From Chrysomallon squamiferum (lineage: Eukaryota; Mollusca; Gastropoda; Neomphalida; Peltospiridae): a DNA stretch of 62,000 bases. The position numbers and the translations under genes were made by a program. Below, one piece after another: positions 11,777-26,641 of this stretch (position 1 is the stretch's first letter; the number at the start of each line of letters is the position of its first letter). The stretch lies in assembly GCA_012295275.1 (NCBI GenBank), contig CM022665.1:15291476-15353475 (forward strand), in the 5' to 3' direction. The notes under the pieces were generated by a model that was not told the origin of the DNA, made no database searches, and saw nothing but the letters and a program-made list of their open reading frames with translations.

Positions 11777-14700
11777 GTAAGTCAATTAATAATCTGTTTT
11801 ATTTCATATTTTAGAGATGCACATTTTTTATATAATTTTTTTTTTTTTTTTTTTTTTTTTTATCCTCCAGTCACTGTACATAGAGGCAAGATATGATGAT
11901 TACTTAAATTTCAAGCATGATAAAAAAAGTTAAATAAATAAAAATTGCTTTCTGGGATGGATCTATATTTATTTTGATAAATTACTTATATGTGTGTGTG
12001 TGTGTATGTGTGTACATATATGTGTATGTATATATACACACAGACACATACACACGCACATATATATTTATATATATTTAGGATTTAGGATTGCAGGATG
12101 AAGAAAATAGCTGGTTACTGTCTTATCAGCTTTATAGTGCTCAGGTCAGATGTTGAATAATACAGTTTGGCAAAGCTTTGCTGTAGTTTGGCATTCTAAT
12201 GTTTGGAGGATAAAGCTTGTATCTTAAGACAGTAATCAATTATTCCCTATATGTATATTTTCTAAGAATGGATATCAAATGAAGGAAATGATTTGCAACA
12301 AGAGATCATTTACATACATCTTATCGTCACAGATTAAAGCTTTAATGAGTCTATCATCCCTGTCTAAAACAGGAAATACCCTTTTGAGAGCACTAAGGTG
12401 AACAGATCCTTTGGCCTGTTGCATCTCAGCCATATTTTATTTTTGGTTGATAGAAGGCATGAATTTAACAGTATGCAGATAGCATTGTTGTTAAATACAG
12501 AAAGACTGGTAGGTGTTGAGATCACATAACAAGTACCAGATCTTTAAACAGGTAAGCCTGGGACTGAAGGGGACCTAACTTTCTGGATTTTCCAGTGTTC
12601 TGAACCAAGGCTTAATATGTATACTTAAAATGCAAAATTAACAATAAAATATGTAATTGTACTTTACAGATACAAAATAATATGCTTCAAGAATGTGTTT
12701 TCTGTGAGGCACATGAAAAGTTGGTTACCTGTATATGGGAGTAAATGGGGAGATGCAGGGCCTTAACACTTTCAAATTCTGTTAATACTGACTTTCTTAT
12801 ACAGTAACAGTCCAGCATCCAGGTTTCTGGTTTGTATGATCGAGAAGAACATCCTGAATCTCTGATACATATAAACACACTTCACTGATTAATGATATTT
12901 AGTTTATTTTCATTAATATTTATTTATTGATGACCCTAAGAATGTACTTACCTGCTAAATAGGAAATCATATCTTTGGTGTGCATTAGTCCATAATAGTT
13001 TCTGTATTTCTTGATCCTGTTGCATTTATGGATCATTTTCATTTTGCTTCAGTTAAAATTCATTTTAGAGTTTGGGGAAGAAAATCCCATTGATTCCTAA
13101 TAAGACAACTGTCTAAAGAAATTGATTAACACTCATAAAACCTCAGGTATAAATACATTTAATCAGATAAAGAAAAATAAAAGTACTCCAGAAGCAGATC
13201 CAAGAAGAAGTGGGTCACCTTCATAGTTGTGGCTAAAACTGAAGATGATGACATGAATCCTGCATTTAAAAAAAAAAGAAGCAAATATCAGTTCTCTCTC
13301 CATAATTAATAATATTATTTTTTGTTATTGTCATAATTAATTATAGAGTTAAAATATCAGTTAACGAACATTTTCCTATTAAATCTGAAGTAATTACTTT
13401 ACAAAGAATGTTAAAAAAAGAACACTGAACAAAAATGATGATTACTCAGCATGTTTCTGATCAGGTTTTTAAATACGGTTTCTGATATTTAACAAATATA
13501 ATGGAAGCAGTGTTAATTATATTTATTTAATTAGAGATACAAATAATAAAAGTTTTGGAATTATTATTAATTAACAGATGAAAAATGCACAGCTGTTAGT
13601 ACAGAAATGGTAATGATAATAATAAAATACAATCATTTTTCATACTGATGCACATATGTAGCTTTTAATTTAATTTTTTTTTTTAAATAAAATAAAATGG
13701 AGGTTACAGAAATAAATCATTGTTACACTTAGTTTCATTAAACTAGTTGTTACTATTATAATTATTATTATTATTTAATTTTTCAAACACCTACCTGTAA
13801 ATTAGTAATGATGCACTCATTTTAAAGAATCATGTATGACAAATGATTAATGATGCTATCACACTGTCTAACATTTCTATTTCAAGCATGCAGTCATGTT
13901 ACAACACTGCAAAAAAACAAACAAAAAAAGATGAATAATAATAAGAAGAAGAAGAAGGAAAAAAAGAAAGAAAAAAGCTGTAATATATTAATTTTAAATA
14001 ACAACTGATTCTGTGTCTGTCTTCTGATGTTATATATGGATAGAAAATTTACTACCCAAATCTCTCAAACAGCAAGAAACAAGTTCGTGATCATGATCAT
14101 CATTATTACAAGAAGATCAAAAATTAAGGCACATTATGATTTCGTGTTTGGTTTTTAAGTTTTATTTTGGGTTGGTCAGAAGTGTTACTATGAATGGCTT
14201 TGTTTGGATTAGTCATTTAGAAGTGTTCCAGTAATTTAATTGCATTATGACAGAGATTTTAATTCATTGGTATTTAGTCAAATAAAGCATATATACATAT
14301 ATACAAATCATACAGTATTTTTAAAAAGCAAATACAGTACAAATATATATGTACACACACAATTTTATTAATTAATTAATAATAAATAAATAAATAAGTA
14401 AATAAATAATAACTGAACATACACAACAAATAATAGAAAAGATTACAATAATATTTTAAACAGTACTGACATTTGACTGGGGATTTAAAAAAATTATCCT
14501 ATCTCAGCCACACACATTGGTATATTTATTATCTCTGTGAATCCCCTCCTCCCACTTTGTTCAGTGCATACATAATACATAAATCTTTGTCTTCTCCAGG
14601 TCAACAAATGTAATAGATAGCTCCAAACAAAAAATAAATCAAGCGTACAAATAAAACAAACAATATACTCACCTGAAATATAAATAAATAAATAAATAAA

Positions 14701-15631
14701 TAATAATAATAAATCCACTACAACCCCATTCTGAAAAAATTTAAATAAATTCTGATCAAAGTCTGTATCAATATTTACTGGTTTTTACAACAAATACTTT
14801 AATAATTATGAATGTTTATCAGCACTGGCTGTTACATTCATGTTTAATGATGTAATTTGATTGAAGTACAATAATAACAGCCCATAACAACAAACAAAAC
14901 TCTTTGTTTGTAAATAAATTTAGATCATATGATACAAGAGCAAAGAAAACCACAGAAAACTGTACAAATCACAGTGTGCAGTATACAACTTTAAAAAAAG
15001 AAACATGATTTTCTTTTCTTAGCCATGAACACTGATGTTTTACTTTTATGTTTTTATACTTAATGGAAGTTAAATGTTAGATAGACCTCATAAATCATTG
15101 AAAGCATATGTTTTCAGTATTAAAAAACTTCATGAATTATAACAATAAGGATCTCCAAGTATTTTATCAAGCACATACTAGTGGCAAATGATTTGTCATT
15201 TATTTTTTTTTACTAAGGGTGACACCAGTATCGGCAGTACAAATCAACTTAAATCATAATTTTATTTATAGATAATTTCTTAATGTAAATTGCTTTTTAT
15301 ACATTTTGTATATATAATTTAAAAAAAAAAATAATAATTCTGTTTTTATAATACTATTATAATTGTGTATGTTGTTTGTTTTGTTCTTTTTTTTGTTTTT
15401 TCTGGGTTTTTTTTTTAATTATTTTTTTTAACTTCATTCTTTCATTTAATTTTTTTAAATTTATTTATTTTGTATATATGTGTATTTCATTTTAATTTTT
15501 TTATGATTTTTATTCATATTGTAAATGTTTTTTTAAGTCTACTGAATTTATGCTCGATCAGCATTACTTTAATTAATACAATTATAATATAACTTTTTAT
15601 GCAGTGTGTATGTTCTGAATATAGATAGACC

Positions 15632-15662
<31 letters not shown>

Positions 15663-15886
15663 TTGGAAACAATGTTTTTTAAGACAGAATAAAGTTAAAT
15701 ATATTGTATATGTTTTCAACCAATTATTTTATTTGAATCAGAATATTCAGAAAATGATAAAGCATGTGCATGCAACCGTGTAGAAAACGTGGGTGTGGTA
15801 TGGGTGTAGATAGATACACAGATATTTTTCTTGATCATTTTATTATTATTATTATTATTTTTATTAGATATAATGTACAGCAAATT

Positions 15887-15943
<57 letters not shown>

Positions 15944-18900
15944 GTGTGTGTGTGTGTGTAGCAAAAGAGATATCATTTGTACAGTGTATTGGTATAATTA
16001 AGTTAAACAATTACATTACTGTTATCAGATTACATTAATCAGATAACTGTTACAATGGTAAATTTCAAGATAAGCAGGTTTTCTTAGATACTATGAGATT
16101 TATTCTTGCATTGTATGGTTCCAGATATCATTAACCCTTTTACAAAAGCAAATTGCATGGAAAATTCACCATTTCTTGGCCATAATTGTCAATTATCTTT
16201 TCTTTTTAACTAAAATAATAAATAAAAACTCAGTTGTATTCTTATATCTTTTCTGATAAATTAATTTAACAATCTAATACTCAAAACAGCTGTGTTAATT
16301 TTGTATTTAAAAAACAAAAAAAAGTGTGTGTGTAATTCTGTTGATTTTAGACTAGCAATTCAGCAGATACAAAAATTCAACAATCTGGATAGACGCCTAG
16401 CAAAATGTTCTGGGTAAAACATTAGCTAAACAAAGCTTATAGTAAAAATTATGAAAAAAACACCAAACAACAACAACCATCAGAAAAAAAAAAAAAAAAA
16501 AAAATAAATAAATATATTTATAAAAAAATTTATAAATTAAAAAAAAAAAATATAATATAGGTGAGACTAAAGGAATTTAATAGACAAAACAGGAAAGTAG
16601 GTATGCTTTAATGAGTTAGATGTTGAAAATAGGCAGGAAACTGGACATAATCCATTGTTACACTAATACAGATTGACTAGAATTGGGTTGATTATACAAT
16701 ACAAGAGAAATATTTATATAAGCCTTTTCACATTCAGAAAAAAATACAACCTGCAGTCATCATTAACAAAATTATTGAGCATAAACTGGAATAGGATATA
16801 ATTCAGTGAATGAGATTTGATCCTATGAACCATTGAACTTTAATGATAGTACTTCTACTGAGCTACTGTTTTTTTACCTTAATTGTAAGAAATAATATAT
16901 TCTGATGTAAGATTTAAAGCTTTTGGAGTGTCTTGAGGAAGAAGTGGCAGACCTCCAACATCAATCGGAATTAATTACTGTTAAAGATACCACAGCACTT
17001 TGACTTAGATCTGATGTTGGCGAGATTAAAAGACTAGGAAGTGATCACCGAGTACATTTATATTGAATCTTTGCTGAGAGTAGGAGTGTGCTTGTCAAAC
17101 ATTTCCTTTTAGCTGATAGTTCTGTTAATTGTTCTTCTGTTCATCTCTCAAGTCAAGCTCTCAGACTCGTATTTTTTTCAAAATGTTCCTTCTTTGTTGG
17201 CTTGTACACACGCCAGGCTGTTTATTGTGTGTGCCCAGCCCATCTGAACAGAAATATGGGAAATTGTATAATGATTAGATTCAGGGTATAAATTGATATT
17301 TAGGATCAGAGAAAGTTGCAAGTTTCAGCTTGTTAACAGTGTATGTTATTTTATGGTTTAGCCACTGATATTAAGTCTGGCAGATACTTGGATCATATCC
17401 TGATACCAGACTCATTAACTAAAAATAATTGGAAAAGTATATAAGATAATTACATAATCTTTTCTTTTTTTTTTTTGTTTTTTTTCAAGCTTGTTATCTG
17501 TCTCAGTTATATCATGGTTAGGTCACTGATATTTAAAACTGTCTTGACAGCAAACTCTCTAAAACTAATAATGGAAAAGTGTAAGATATCTGCTTTATCT
17601 TTTTTTTTTTAAAACAACAACAAAATCACAAAATAATAATAATAATAACAATAATAATAAAAATAGAGAAGTCTACGAGTTTTTGGCCTGTAACCAGTTT
17701 TAGTTATGGAATGGTTTAGTTGTTGTCATTACATGTGGCAGGTTCTTGGATAATATCCTTATACCAAACTTGAACTAAATGGAGAAGTGTAAGAGTATTA
17801 CTGTTTTCTTTAACTTTCTTCTAATTCACACCACTGAATTATGTATCCATGACTTACATGTTCAGTGGATAAAGCAGGTTTCAGAGAAAGAGATAGAGAG
17901 AAATTATCAGCAGTACTGGATGATCATTAAATTTTATTAACAAGTTAAATACTGCTATACCAGTACCAGTTTAATTAAAGTGTGTGGGTTGTAACTATAT
18001 ATATATGTACATGTATATAGAAGTTATTTTACCGTAAATTTTCTTTTTTTTATTGTTTTGGTCAATCTTCAGATTTATTTATTTATTTTCATTATTATTA
18101 TTACATTTATTATTATTATTATTATTTTAAAGCTGTTTGCATTAATAATTGTGAAGATGTCTGAGAGTAAGATAAATCACAAAGATAGTTATTCCTCGTC
18201 TAGTCACAGGACTATTTTTATTCTTCATTATAGTGCTATTCAGCATACAAATTCATTATTATGCTTTTTGCTGACCATTAGAAAATGAAGTAGGCTGTTG
18301 TTTTGTTTCAGAATGCTGGTCATGTCTGACTGGTCAGAGGATCAGACCTTATAGTACCACCACTCCCCCACTAGCTTATTCCCAGGTCCACACATTCTAA
18401 TTCCTTTTATCAGAATATTTTTCTACTTATGGAAAGTGCATATTAAAGATAATATTTAAAAGTAATAGCAGCTTTTCTTTTGTGTATCATTATTATAAAA
18501 AAAAGTGTATATTGTAATAAACTTGTTTTATTGTTTTAAATTTAAAAATTTTCAAAAGTGAAAATATTTACTTCCCTTACCTGTTTGTTATAATTGAAAT
18601 ACAGTTTTTATGCTAGACTACAAAAACAAAGTAAATGATTCCTTTTTTTTTTTATCTGTACATAGATTTTAACTAAGCATAGATTTATCTAACACATCAG
18701 CATTATTTAAAATAATGTTTAAATCACTGATTTATTAACCTGATTTATTAACAACACTATGAGAAAATAAATATCTATCCGTAAGTCTGTAATTTAAACT
18801 AATATGTAATTTAAAAAAAAAAAAAAAAATATCTAATAAGAAAATGGAACACCTTCTCATCTCAGCCCTGTAAAAATATAACTTGTAAACTTTTTCATGC

Positions 18901-20845
18901 ATTGTAATGACAGCATATCAGCTGCTGCCTTACTTTGTTGATATATTTAAGTAAATGTCAGATCTTAGTCAGACATACCACACTGGTTTACATAGATGTA
19001 GATACATATATATATATATATATATACATGTGGTTTGTATTTGTAAATAATTTGAAAGTGCAGGTTACCTGACATTTGTACTTGTGAATTCATATAGCTA
19101 AATTAATATTTGCTCCTGAAAGTAGGTAAATATCATTAGGAAATAGTAACTAAGTAGATGTTAATTTTCTTTCTTTCCTTTTTTAAAATAAATGTTAACA
19201 TTTCAATTGTAAATGAACTTTGAAAAGACATGGAGCACATAACTTGGTTCAAAAGTAAATGCAATACTGAACATTATGTGATGCAGACTATAGAATTTAA
19301 AAAAAATAATAATAATAAATAAAGTAAAACAGAATGGATTTGAAACAGAAACGGAATTCAGACTGGATTGAAGAGAAATGGGATACAAACTTAGAATTGT
19401 TTTAGAATTGTAACACTGACTATAGTTTTGGTAGGGTTTTTTATTTTTATTTTTATTTTTTAATTGGTTATAAACCATGAACTTAAAAAGACATTATGTG
19501 TGAATTGTTTTTAAAAAGAAATAGAATGTAGACTATGGGTTTAAAACTCATAGCCTGTTTTTATGAGTTTAAAAAGAAATGGGATGCATATTGCTACTTG
19601 TTTAAAAAGATTTATAGTATACTGTGGATTTAAAATGAAATAAAATATAGACTGTTTATAAAGAAATAGAATACAGACTACATCCTAAAAATATTGACTG
19701 GGTTTAAAAAGAAATAGAAAATAGATATACTGTAGGCTATGAGTTTAAAAAGATATATTGTAGACTATGGCTTCAAAGAGGTCTACTTTAGACTATGGGT
19801 TTAACAGAATGTAGACTATGGTTTTTAAAAAGAAATAGAATATAGACTCCAGGCTTAAAAAAAGGAAGAATATAGAATGAATTTAAAAAGATATACTTAT
19901 AGACTATGGGTTTAATAGAATATAGACAGTGGATTTAAAATGAACTAGATTGTTTAGTAAAATTTAAAAAGATATGATTGCTGTTATAGTTGATTCAGTT
20001 TGTTTAAACATGGCTTTGTTCTGGCTTGTTAAGTCACAGTGACAGTAACACAAGGTGGAACACACTGAAGAAAAACCATGTGACAGACTCTCAATAGACA
20101 GGTAGCCTGTCACAATAGGTGGGTCAGGTAACCACCAGGTGCTGCTCATAATAACATATCATTGCTAACAAAAACGAACAAAAATGGTGGCCCCAGGTGC
20201 TTCTTGAAGACGAGTGTAGAAATTGGGTTGATGGTCTTGTAAAAGCAAGAGCCTGTTACCTCCTCCCCATTCCCTCATTGTCATTCTTTGCATACAGCAT
20301 TCCCCATTCCCTTCATGTTTTCAATTCAAGCACAGATTATTCCCAACTAACTTCATATTTCATTATATAGATGTAATATGCTTCATTTCCCTTATATATT
20401 TATTTTTCTAACACATTATATTTCCATCTCTGATCATTTGATTATTATTATTAGCTCAAGGCATTTTCACATCCAATACACACTGCATTACCCTCTCTCC
20501 CTTCATAGTTTTCTAACAGCTTCCCCATCTTCTTCCCCAATACTCTCCTTCCCAATTTTACGCTAATAGTCCCTATATGGTATGAGGAATAATTCTCTTA
20601 ATATGCATGTGACATTGTTGCTTTGTTGTTAATTTGATGGAGTGGTATTGTTATTTGACAATCAAATGAGGGAGTGTGTGGAAGCGAGTAAAGGAAAATG
20701 ATGGGGAAAAAAATTCTGATTATGGAACAAAAGAAGAAACACAAAGGAAATGGAGTTGGGCTTGAGAGAACTATATATGTTTTTTAGAATCATGGTTTTT
20801 ATTTAACCTTTCTTTTTAGTATGTTTATACTTACGTGTGTATGTG

Positions 20846-20896
<51 letters not shown>

Positions 20897-21433
20897 ACTT
20901 GTATGTGTGCATGCACATACACAATACATGTACATATCACACATACATAAAAACACACACACACAGTATAACCTACATACATAAGGAATAAAAGATGCAG
21001 ACGTGGTTGTTAAATTGCAACTTGTGCTGCACTATGTTTTCTGTCTCAGCATGAAAACAATAAAACAACTTTAGTAGTTGTGAAAAATTTCTTGCCAGCT
21101 GTCTGTTTCATTTTTTTTTCTGTTATTGAATGGCTTTTTGTTAAGCTGATAACAGTACAGCGATGCAACATATGCTTTGTTTGTGATAACTGTATAACAT
21201 TGGAAGATGTGCATATGAGATGGATGATGGATAAAAAGAATGGATGGTTTGTGAGATTGTTGCTTGTTGTATGTAAATAAATATATAACAAAAGATTCAG
21301 CATGTGTAAAGAGTGTGCATGTACACACACACAACACAAGCATATACACATACAAATACTGCATAAAAATTATATTGATTATGCTGCCATTGTTGAATAC
21401 ACATAAATTCACTGGCCTGATAAAACATTTACA

Positions 21434-21472
<39 letters not shown>

Positions 21473-23292
21473 GTGCATGCAGACCTGAAGAAAATAGTAA
21501 GGTTATAATTAGATTTCTTAATGTTTACTGAAATAAAAATTAGGATATGTTTTAGTAGATATATCAGCATTTTAAAGATTAGTTGTTTTTATATTACGAC
21601 TGTGTTTAAAAGGAAACATGATTTAGAATATAGTAATTTTGTATGTAGCTGTTTAAAAATAAAAAAATAAAAATTATGTCAACTATAGATTTAGAAAAAG
21701 AAAATGGAAAACAAGCTTAACAGATGTGATGCAGTATACAGTTTGATCTTAAGTGTCAAGAAGACACAGGTCTTAAATGAAATCCAAACAGGTTCAAAAA
21801 GAAATGTAAATTTTATGTAATATATTTTTAATGCAGAGTTGTAAAATGAAAACTTGGACATGCTGGATTATGTTGATGTTTATATTAAAATGGTTTCTTT
21901 TTTGTCATTTTTTTTTTTTTTTTTTTTTTAAAAGCATTTTCCTAGGAATTGTTTTTGAAAGAAACTCAAGATAAAAATATATTTACAATTTATTTACAGT
22001 TTTGATTGTTTATTCTCCGGCTCTTAGCACATGCCATTAGTTCTGACTTTTTTCTTTTTTTTTCTCCTTTTATCTCAGATCTTCGAAAACTATTATTCTA
22101 ATACTTGTGAAGCAAGATAAACTTTATTTGATTGATATTTATTTCTACAGTTGTTTTTGCTTATAATGACTTGATGGGGATATTTCCTGTTTCAGTACTG
22201 CTAGATAACTTTAAACATTCAGTTACTTCTCTGTCCTACTAGTGCTTCAACATTGGTTATTAAAAGAATAGTGCTCTTCTGTCTATGTGGAGGTACTTAT
22301 AAAATATATGTTGTGCTAAAAAAATAAAACACTGGTTTCTGGTATATCAAAAACAGCAGAATGTTCAGTCCTGTGTATGAGCAGGTGCTTATAAAAGATA
22401 TTTTACTGCTAACAGATAAAACGCTGGTTATTTGATCTCAGATATAATAATACTTGTATTCCTGTCTGTGGGGATACATATATAAGATACTAACTTTCTA
22501 CTAACTATATTTTACAATATAATATAGTCTTTTTCCTTGGATATTCTCAATTATTTATTTAATATCTATGAATGTTAAATTGAGGTGGATTTATATTAAT
22601 TAAATCAGTACAAGCTTTAGCGATTGTAGCTTTCTTTTATGGCTTTTAAACTTAGAATTCTGAATTGGTTCTGCCTTGTAATAGAAGCAGTATTTTGGTT
22701 AAACATATAAAAAAGATGTAATGTGATGATAATAATAACAGTAATTTAAAAAAAAATAAAAAAAAATTAAGAACTAGAGGAGGGACAAAAAAGAACAAAA
22801 TTCAAATAAAGTCTAAAGAAAATGGTTTTAATAAAATGCATTTAGAATATTGATATTAGTTTTGTTCATGTGAAAATCCTGTAAACACACTATAACCTTA
22901 CAAAGAAATGTCATGAATAAACTGGCCTTTGCATAAAACTGTTATTTCTTTCTTTTCTTTTCTATATGTTTTATTTTATTTTATTTTATATTTTTTCTGA
23001 CATATTTACATGTGAATAAATTAATCAGTTAGTGGCAGAAAAATTGTATATTGATTTTTTTTAATTATGCAACCACTGAATAATCGTTGTTACGTAACTT
23101 TAACTAATTATCGTTATATTGTGGCGTTGTTCACAAAGCATCCAGCAAAGAATGTTTCATTAAGTTGCAGTTTCAAAAACTGACAAGAACTACTGTGAAA
23201 ACAATAATGATCCAAACAATTTATTTTCAAGGATTTTATATTTGAAAAATGATTTTTTTTTTCTTAAATTTGTAAATTTAAATTTCTTTTTC

Positions 23293-23323
<31 letters not shown>

Positions 23324-23522
23324 TTATTTTAGCTTGTCTTGGAGGTAATGAAAGTTGTAAATTTTAGATGTTGAGAAATTTTATATTCCTGGTGATTTTG
23401 TTTTGTGTTTGTGTGCAAGTTTGTAATTAATGTTTGAATTATTATTATTATTATTATTATTATTATTTTTTTTTTTTGAGTTACTTTAGTTCAGAATTGT
23501 TTCTAAATTTGTTTTGGATATA

Positions 23523-23557
<35 letters not shown>

Positions 23558-23783
23558 TGTAATGAAACATTTCCACTTGTGCTATTGTATTATTTTGCTG
23601 AATGCACATATCTAACTCAGTACAAGTTCAGAAACAGGACATAAACTGGAAAATAAAATGTTTGGGAACACAAGCCCCTCTGTGTATCCTCCCATTTGGC
23701 CATAATTTAAAAAAAATAAAAGTTTGAGATCTTTTGTGATATTCATTGTGTGTCTGTATTTATTATGTATTTTTAATTTAATA

Positions 23784-23822
<39 letters not shown>

Positions 23823-24942
23823 TAAAAATTTCTCAGTACCTTTGTGCTTACAACACCTGGAGTGACTGTTTTAAAAAAAAAAAAATAACTGTAATAAAAG
23901 GTAATTGAGAAGTATATCATCTTTCGTAATTTTTTTCTCTTTCTCTCACGGAATTGGTACTTAATGCCAACAAAGAGGCAATGGCTACTAATGACTGGGA
24001 GTACATGTTTTATGTCAATTGTCAAGCAATAACAGCATATGATTATCTGATCATCTCACAGCTGGCGTTTGGTAGGTCACAGGGACCTAGATTTGTACTC
24101 TCTTGTGCAGGCAACACATTGCACTCAGGTGAATGTGGTTTTTTTACCTGGATACTTTTTTCTTTAAAGTCTCTTTCTTCTTTTCTTTCTTTCTTTGTTT
24201 CTTATTTTATTAAAATGTATTACTAGTTTTACTACTACTGTTGATATGTTGTTATGCAATTTGTGATTGTTATTATGATTATTTTAGTATGGATATATTA
24301 TGATTATTGTTAGTTAATTTTATTAAAATTATTATTATTATTATTATTATTATTATAAATTGTTTATGATTCATGTTGAACACAATTAGCAGTTAGTAAT
24401 GAATAGAAATTGGAACAAAAAGAAAAAGAAAATTTGGAAGAAACTACTGTTTTTGAAATCTTTCTTCTTTTCTTTATGTCCTTCATTTCATAATGTCTTT
24501 GTCATGCACTTACCCCTCTCAACCATAAAAAAACAAAACTATATCCAATTATTACTAACTTGTTAAAAGTAGTTGCTTTTTTTTAAAGACATTTTTAACA
24601 CTCATAAAAAATGGGAAATGTCAAGTGAAGTGAAAAAAAAATAATAAAAAATAATAATAAAATTGTGAAAAGAAATTTCAAACATTTCCATTAAAAAGGT
24701 ATATTGAATACTTACACTTAGTGGATTTCATGTATGATTTGTGTAGACGCAGAAGAGTGGTTTTGATTCAGAAGGTAACAAAGACTATTAGTATTAAATA
24801 TCTGCACTATCAGCATGATTGATTTTTTTTTTTTTTTGCAGATTTTTTTTTGCAGATTTTTTTTTTTTAATTAGTCTTTTTCATTTACATGAAATGATGT
24901 AGAATCATATAATTATATTTGTGTGTGTGTTTTTGTTTTTGC

Positions 24943-25018
<76 letters not shown>

Positions 25019-26606
25019 ATAACTAATTACCTTTCAAATTTCAAATAAAATAAACTTATCTCTTTACACTTAATAAACTTAGTCTTGAGAGTAAATGTTT
25101 AAATTGAAAATGTAAGCCTCCAGGGTACATTTTAATTAATTTATGAGAAACCTTTTCTCTTGGTGCAAAGTCTTATCTTTATGGGGATGGGCTTGTTCAT
25201 GTATATATAAGTAAATGTTTAATCTTTCATTGTTTCCTCATTGTGTTTAGTATATTATGTCTACTGAGCCTACTTGGCCATTATAATCGATTTTCTCTAG
25301 AGGTGGCTTTTAAAACTTTTAACTCAGTTTTCCATTAAGTCTGTTTTATCTTGTAAAGTGCTTATAAATAGTAGGTGCTGGTTCCAGTAATAATAAACTG
25401 AAATATGTAGATACTGATTGAAATCAATTTGCATCGCTTACTGTTATGCCATTAGTGTGTTGATAATGTTAACAGTAATATTGATATTGTTACTATTAAT
25501 ATTACTGATAATGAGTTTCTTTTCACTTACTTGGGTGCACACTCTGTGTGTGTATTTTTCTGTTTGTTCTAGTTAAAAAGAATGAGATGGGTGCCTTTAT
25601 TGAATTTATATGTTAATGTTTGGGTTATAAGAGTGCCAAGTCTATTTTAACAAAATGTATTATGTATAGATAGAACAAATAAATTATTATGTACTGACAC
25701 TTCAAACAAAAATATGTAGTGTGTATGTGTGTGTGTGGACAGAGATGGATTTATGTTTGCGAGAAAGATATACAGATCGATAAATCATCTTCTGATTGTT
25801 TGAAAGATATGTACAATTTGTTGTGTCATTAATCAACCATAAACGAATATGACAAACTACTTTTCTTCACAAACAAACTATATTAAGTCCTGTAAAAAGA
25901 GCGTTAAACAAATAAAAATAATAATAGTAATAATAATAAAAACTTGCATGTGGATCACTAAAGGCATTTATTTCATTATTATTAATTTTTATTTTTTTTT
26001 TAAATTTGCAGACAAAACAGGAGATTTCTTTGACAGTGGAATCATGGGATGCCTGCAGCAGGAGTTGGAAGATCTCACGCGAAAGACAGACCTTACTGGC
26101 CTCGCTCACTCTGTGACATTCCACAGCATTGTGAGTACTAAGGTTCGTCCTTCTCTCTGTCTTTCCTTCTGTCCATTCTTCTGTTGTTTCATTCTTCATT
26201 TTTTCATCTGTTGTCTTTAAGTTCTTGTCGTTTTTTATGTTTTTGTTTTTTACTTATTTATTTTTTAGAAATTTTTCTGTTATTGTTTAATTTATTATTA
26301 CTTATTTATTCATTTATAGATTTTTAAAAAAAATATATTTTATTTATTATTATTATTAAAAAAATTTATGCATTATTATTATTTTTTTATTATTAATTTT
26401 TCACTTGTCAAGTGTATTGGTTATCTTTTCTAGACTGATTTAAGTTGTGTTTTTTAGTTAATAATAAAAGTGTTTGTTACTGCTTTTATTTTTAATTAAT
26501 TTTGTTAATTGATTTTCAAATTAAATATGTAGATTGTTATACATATCTAATGTATAATTTTCATCACTGTTTTTTCTTTTTATCTTTTAATATTGTGTTT
26601 GTCTGA

Positions 26607-26641
<35 letters not shown>

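Larger units (their letters stand above)
11777..26011 (+). other. AEBP2: AEBP2 large intron, 14,235 bp
   Basis: The donor is GTAAGT and the acceptor TTTAAATTTGCAG. The intron joins the KR-motif exon to the DFFDSG exon in phase 1. It holds microsatellites, at least three tandem arrays (17320-17815, 19490-19990, 22225-22500) and a candidate cassette exon at 23976-24128. Slightly less A+T-rich islands without recognised function lie at 16910-17290, 18300-18420 and 20010-20330. Confidence 0.85.

Noticed and set aside
21046-21488. Overlapping frames on both strands, including a His/Thr run
   Set aside because: They are driven by the (TG)n microsatellite, with no family resemblance and no splice context.
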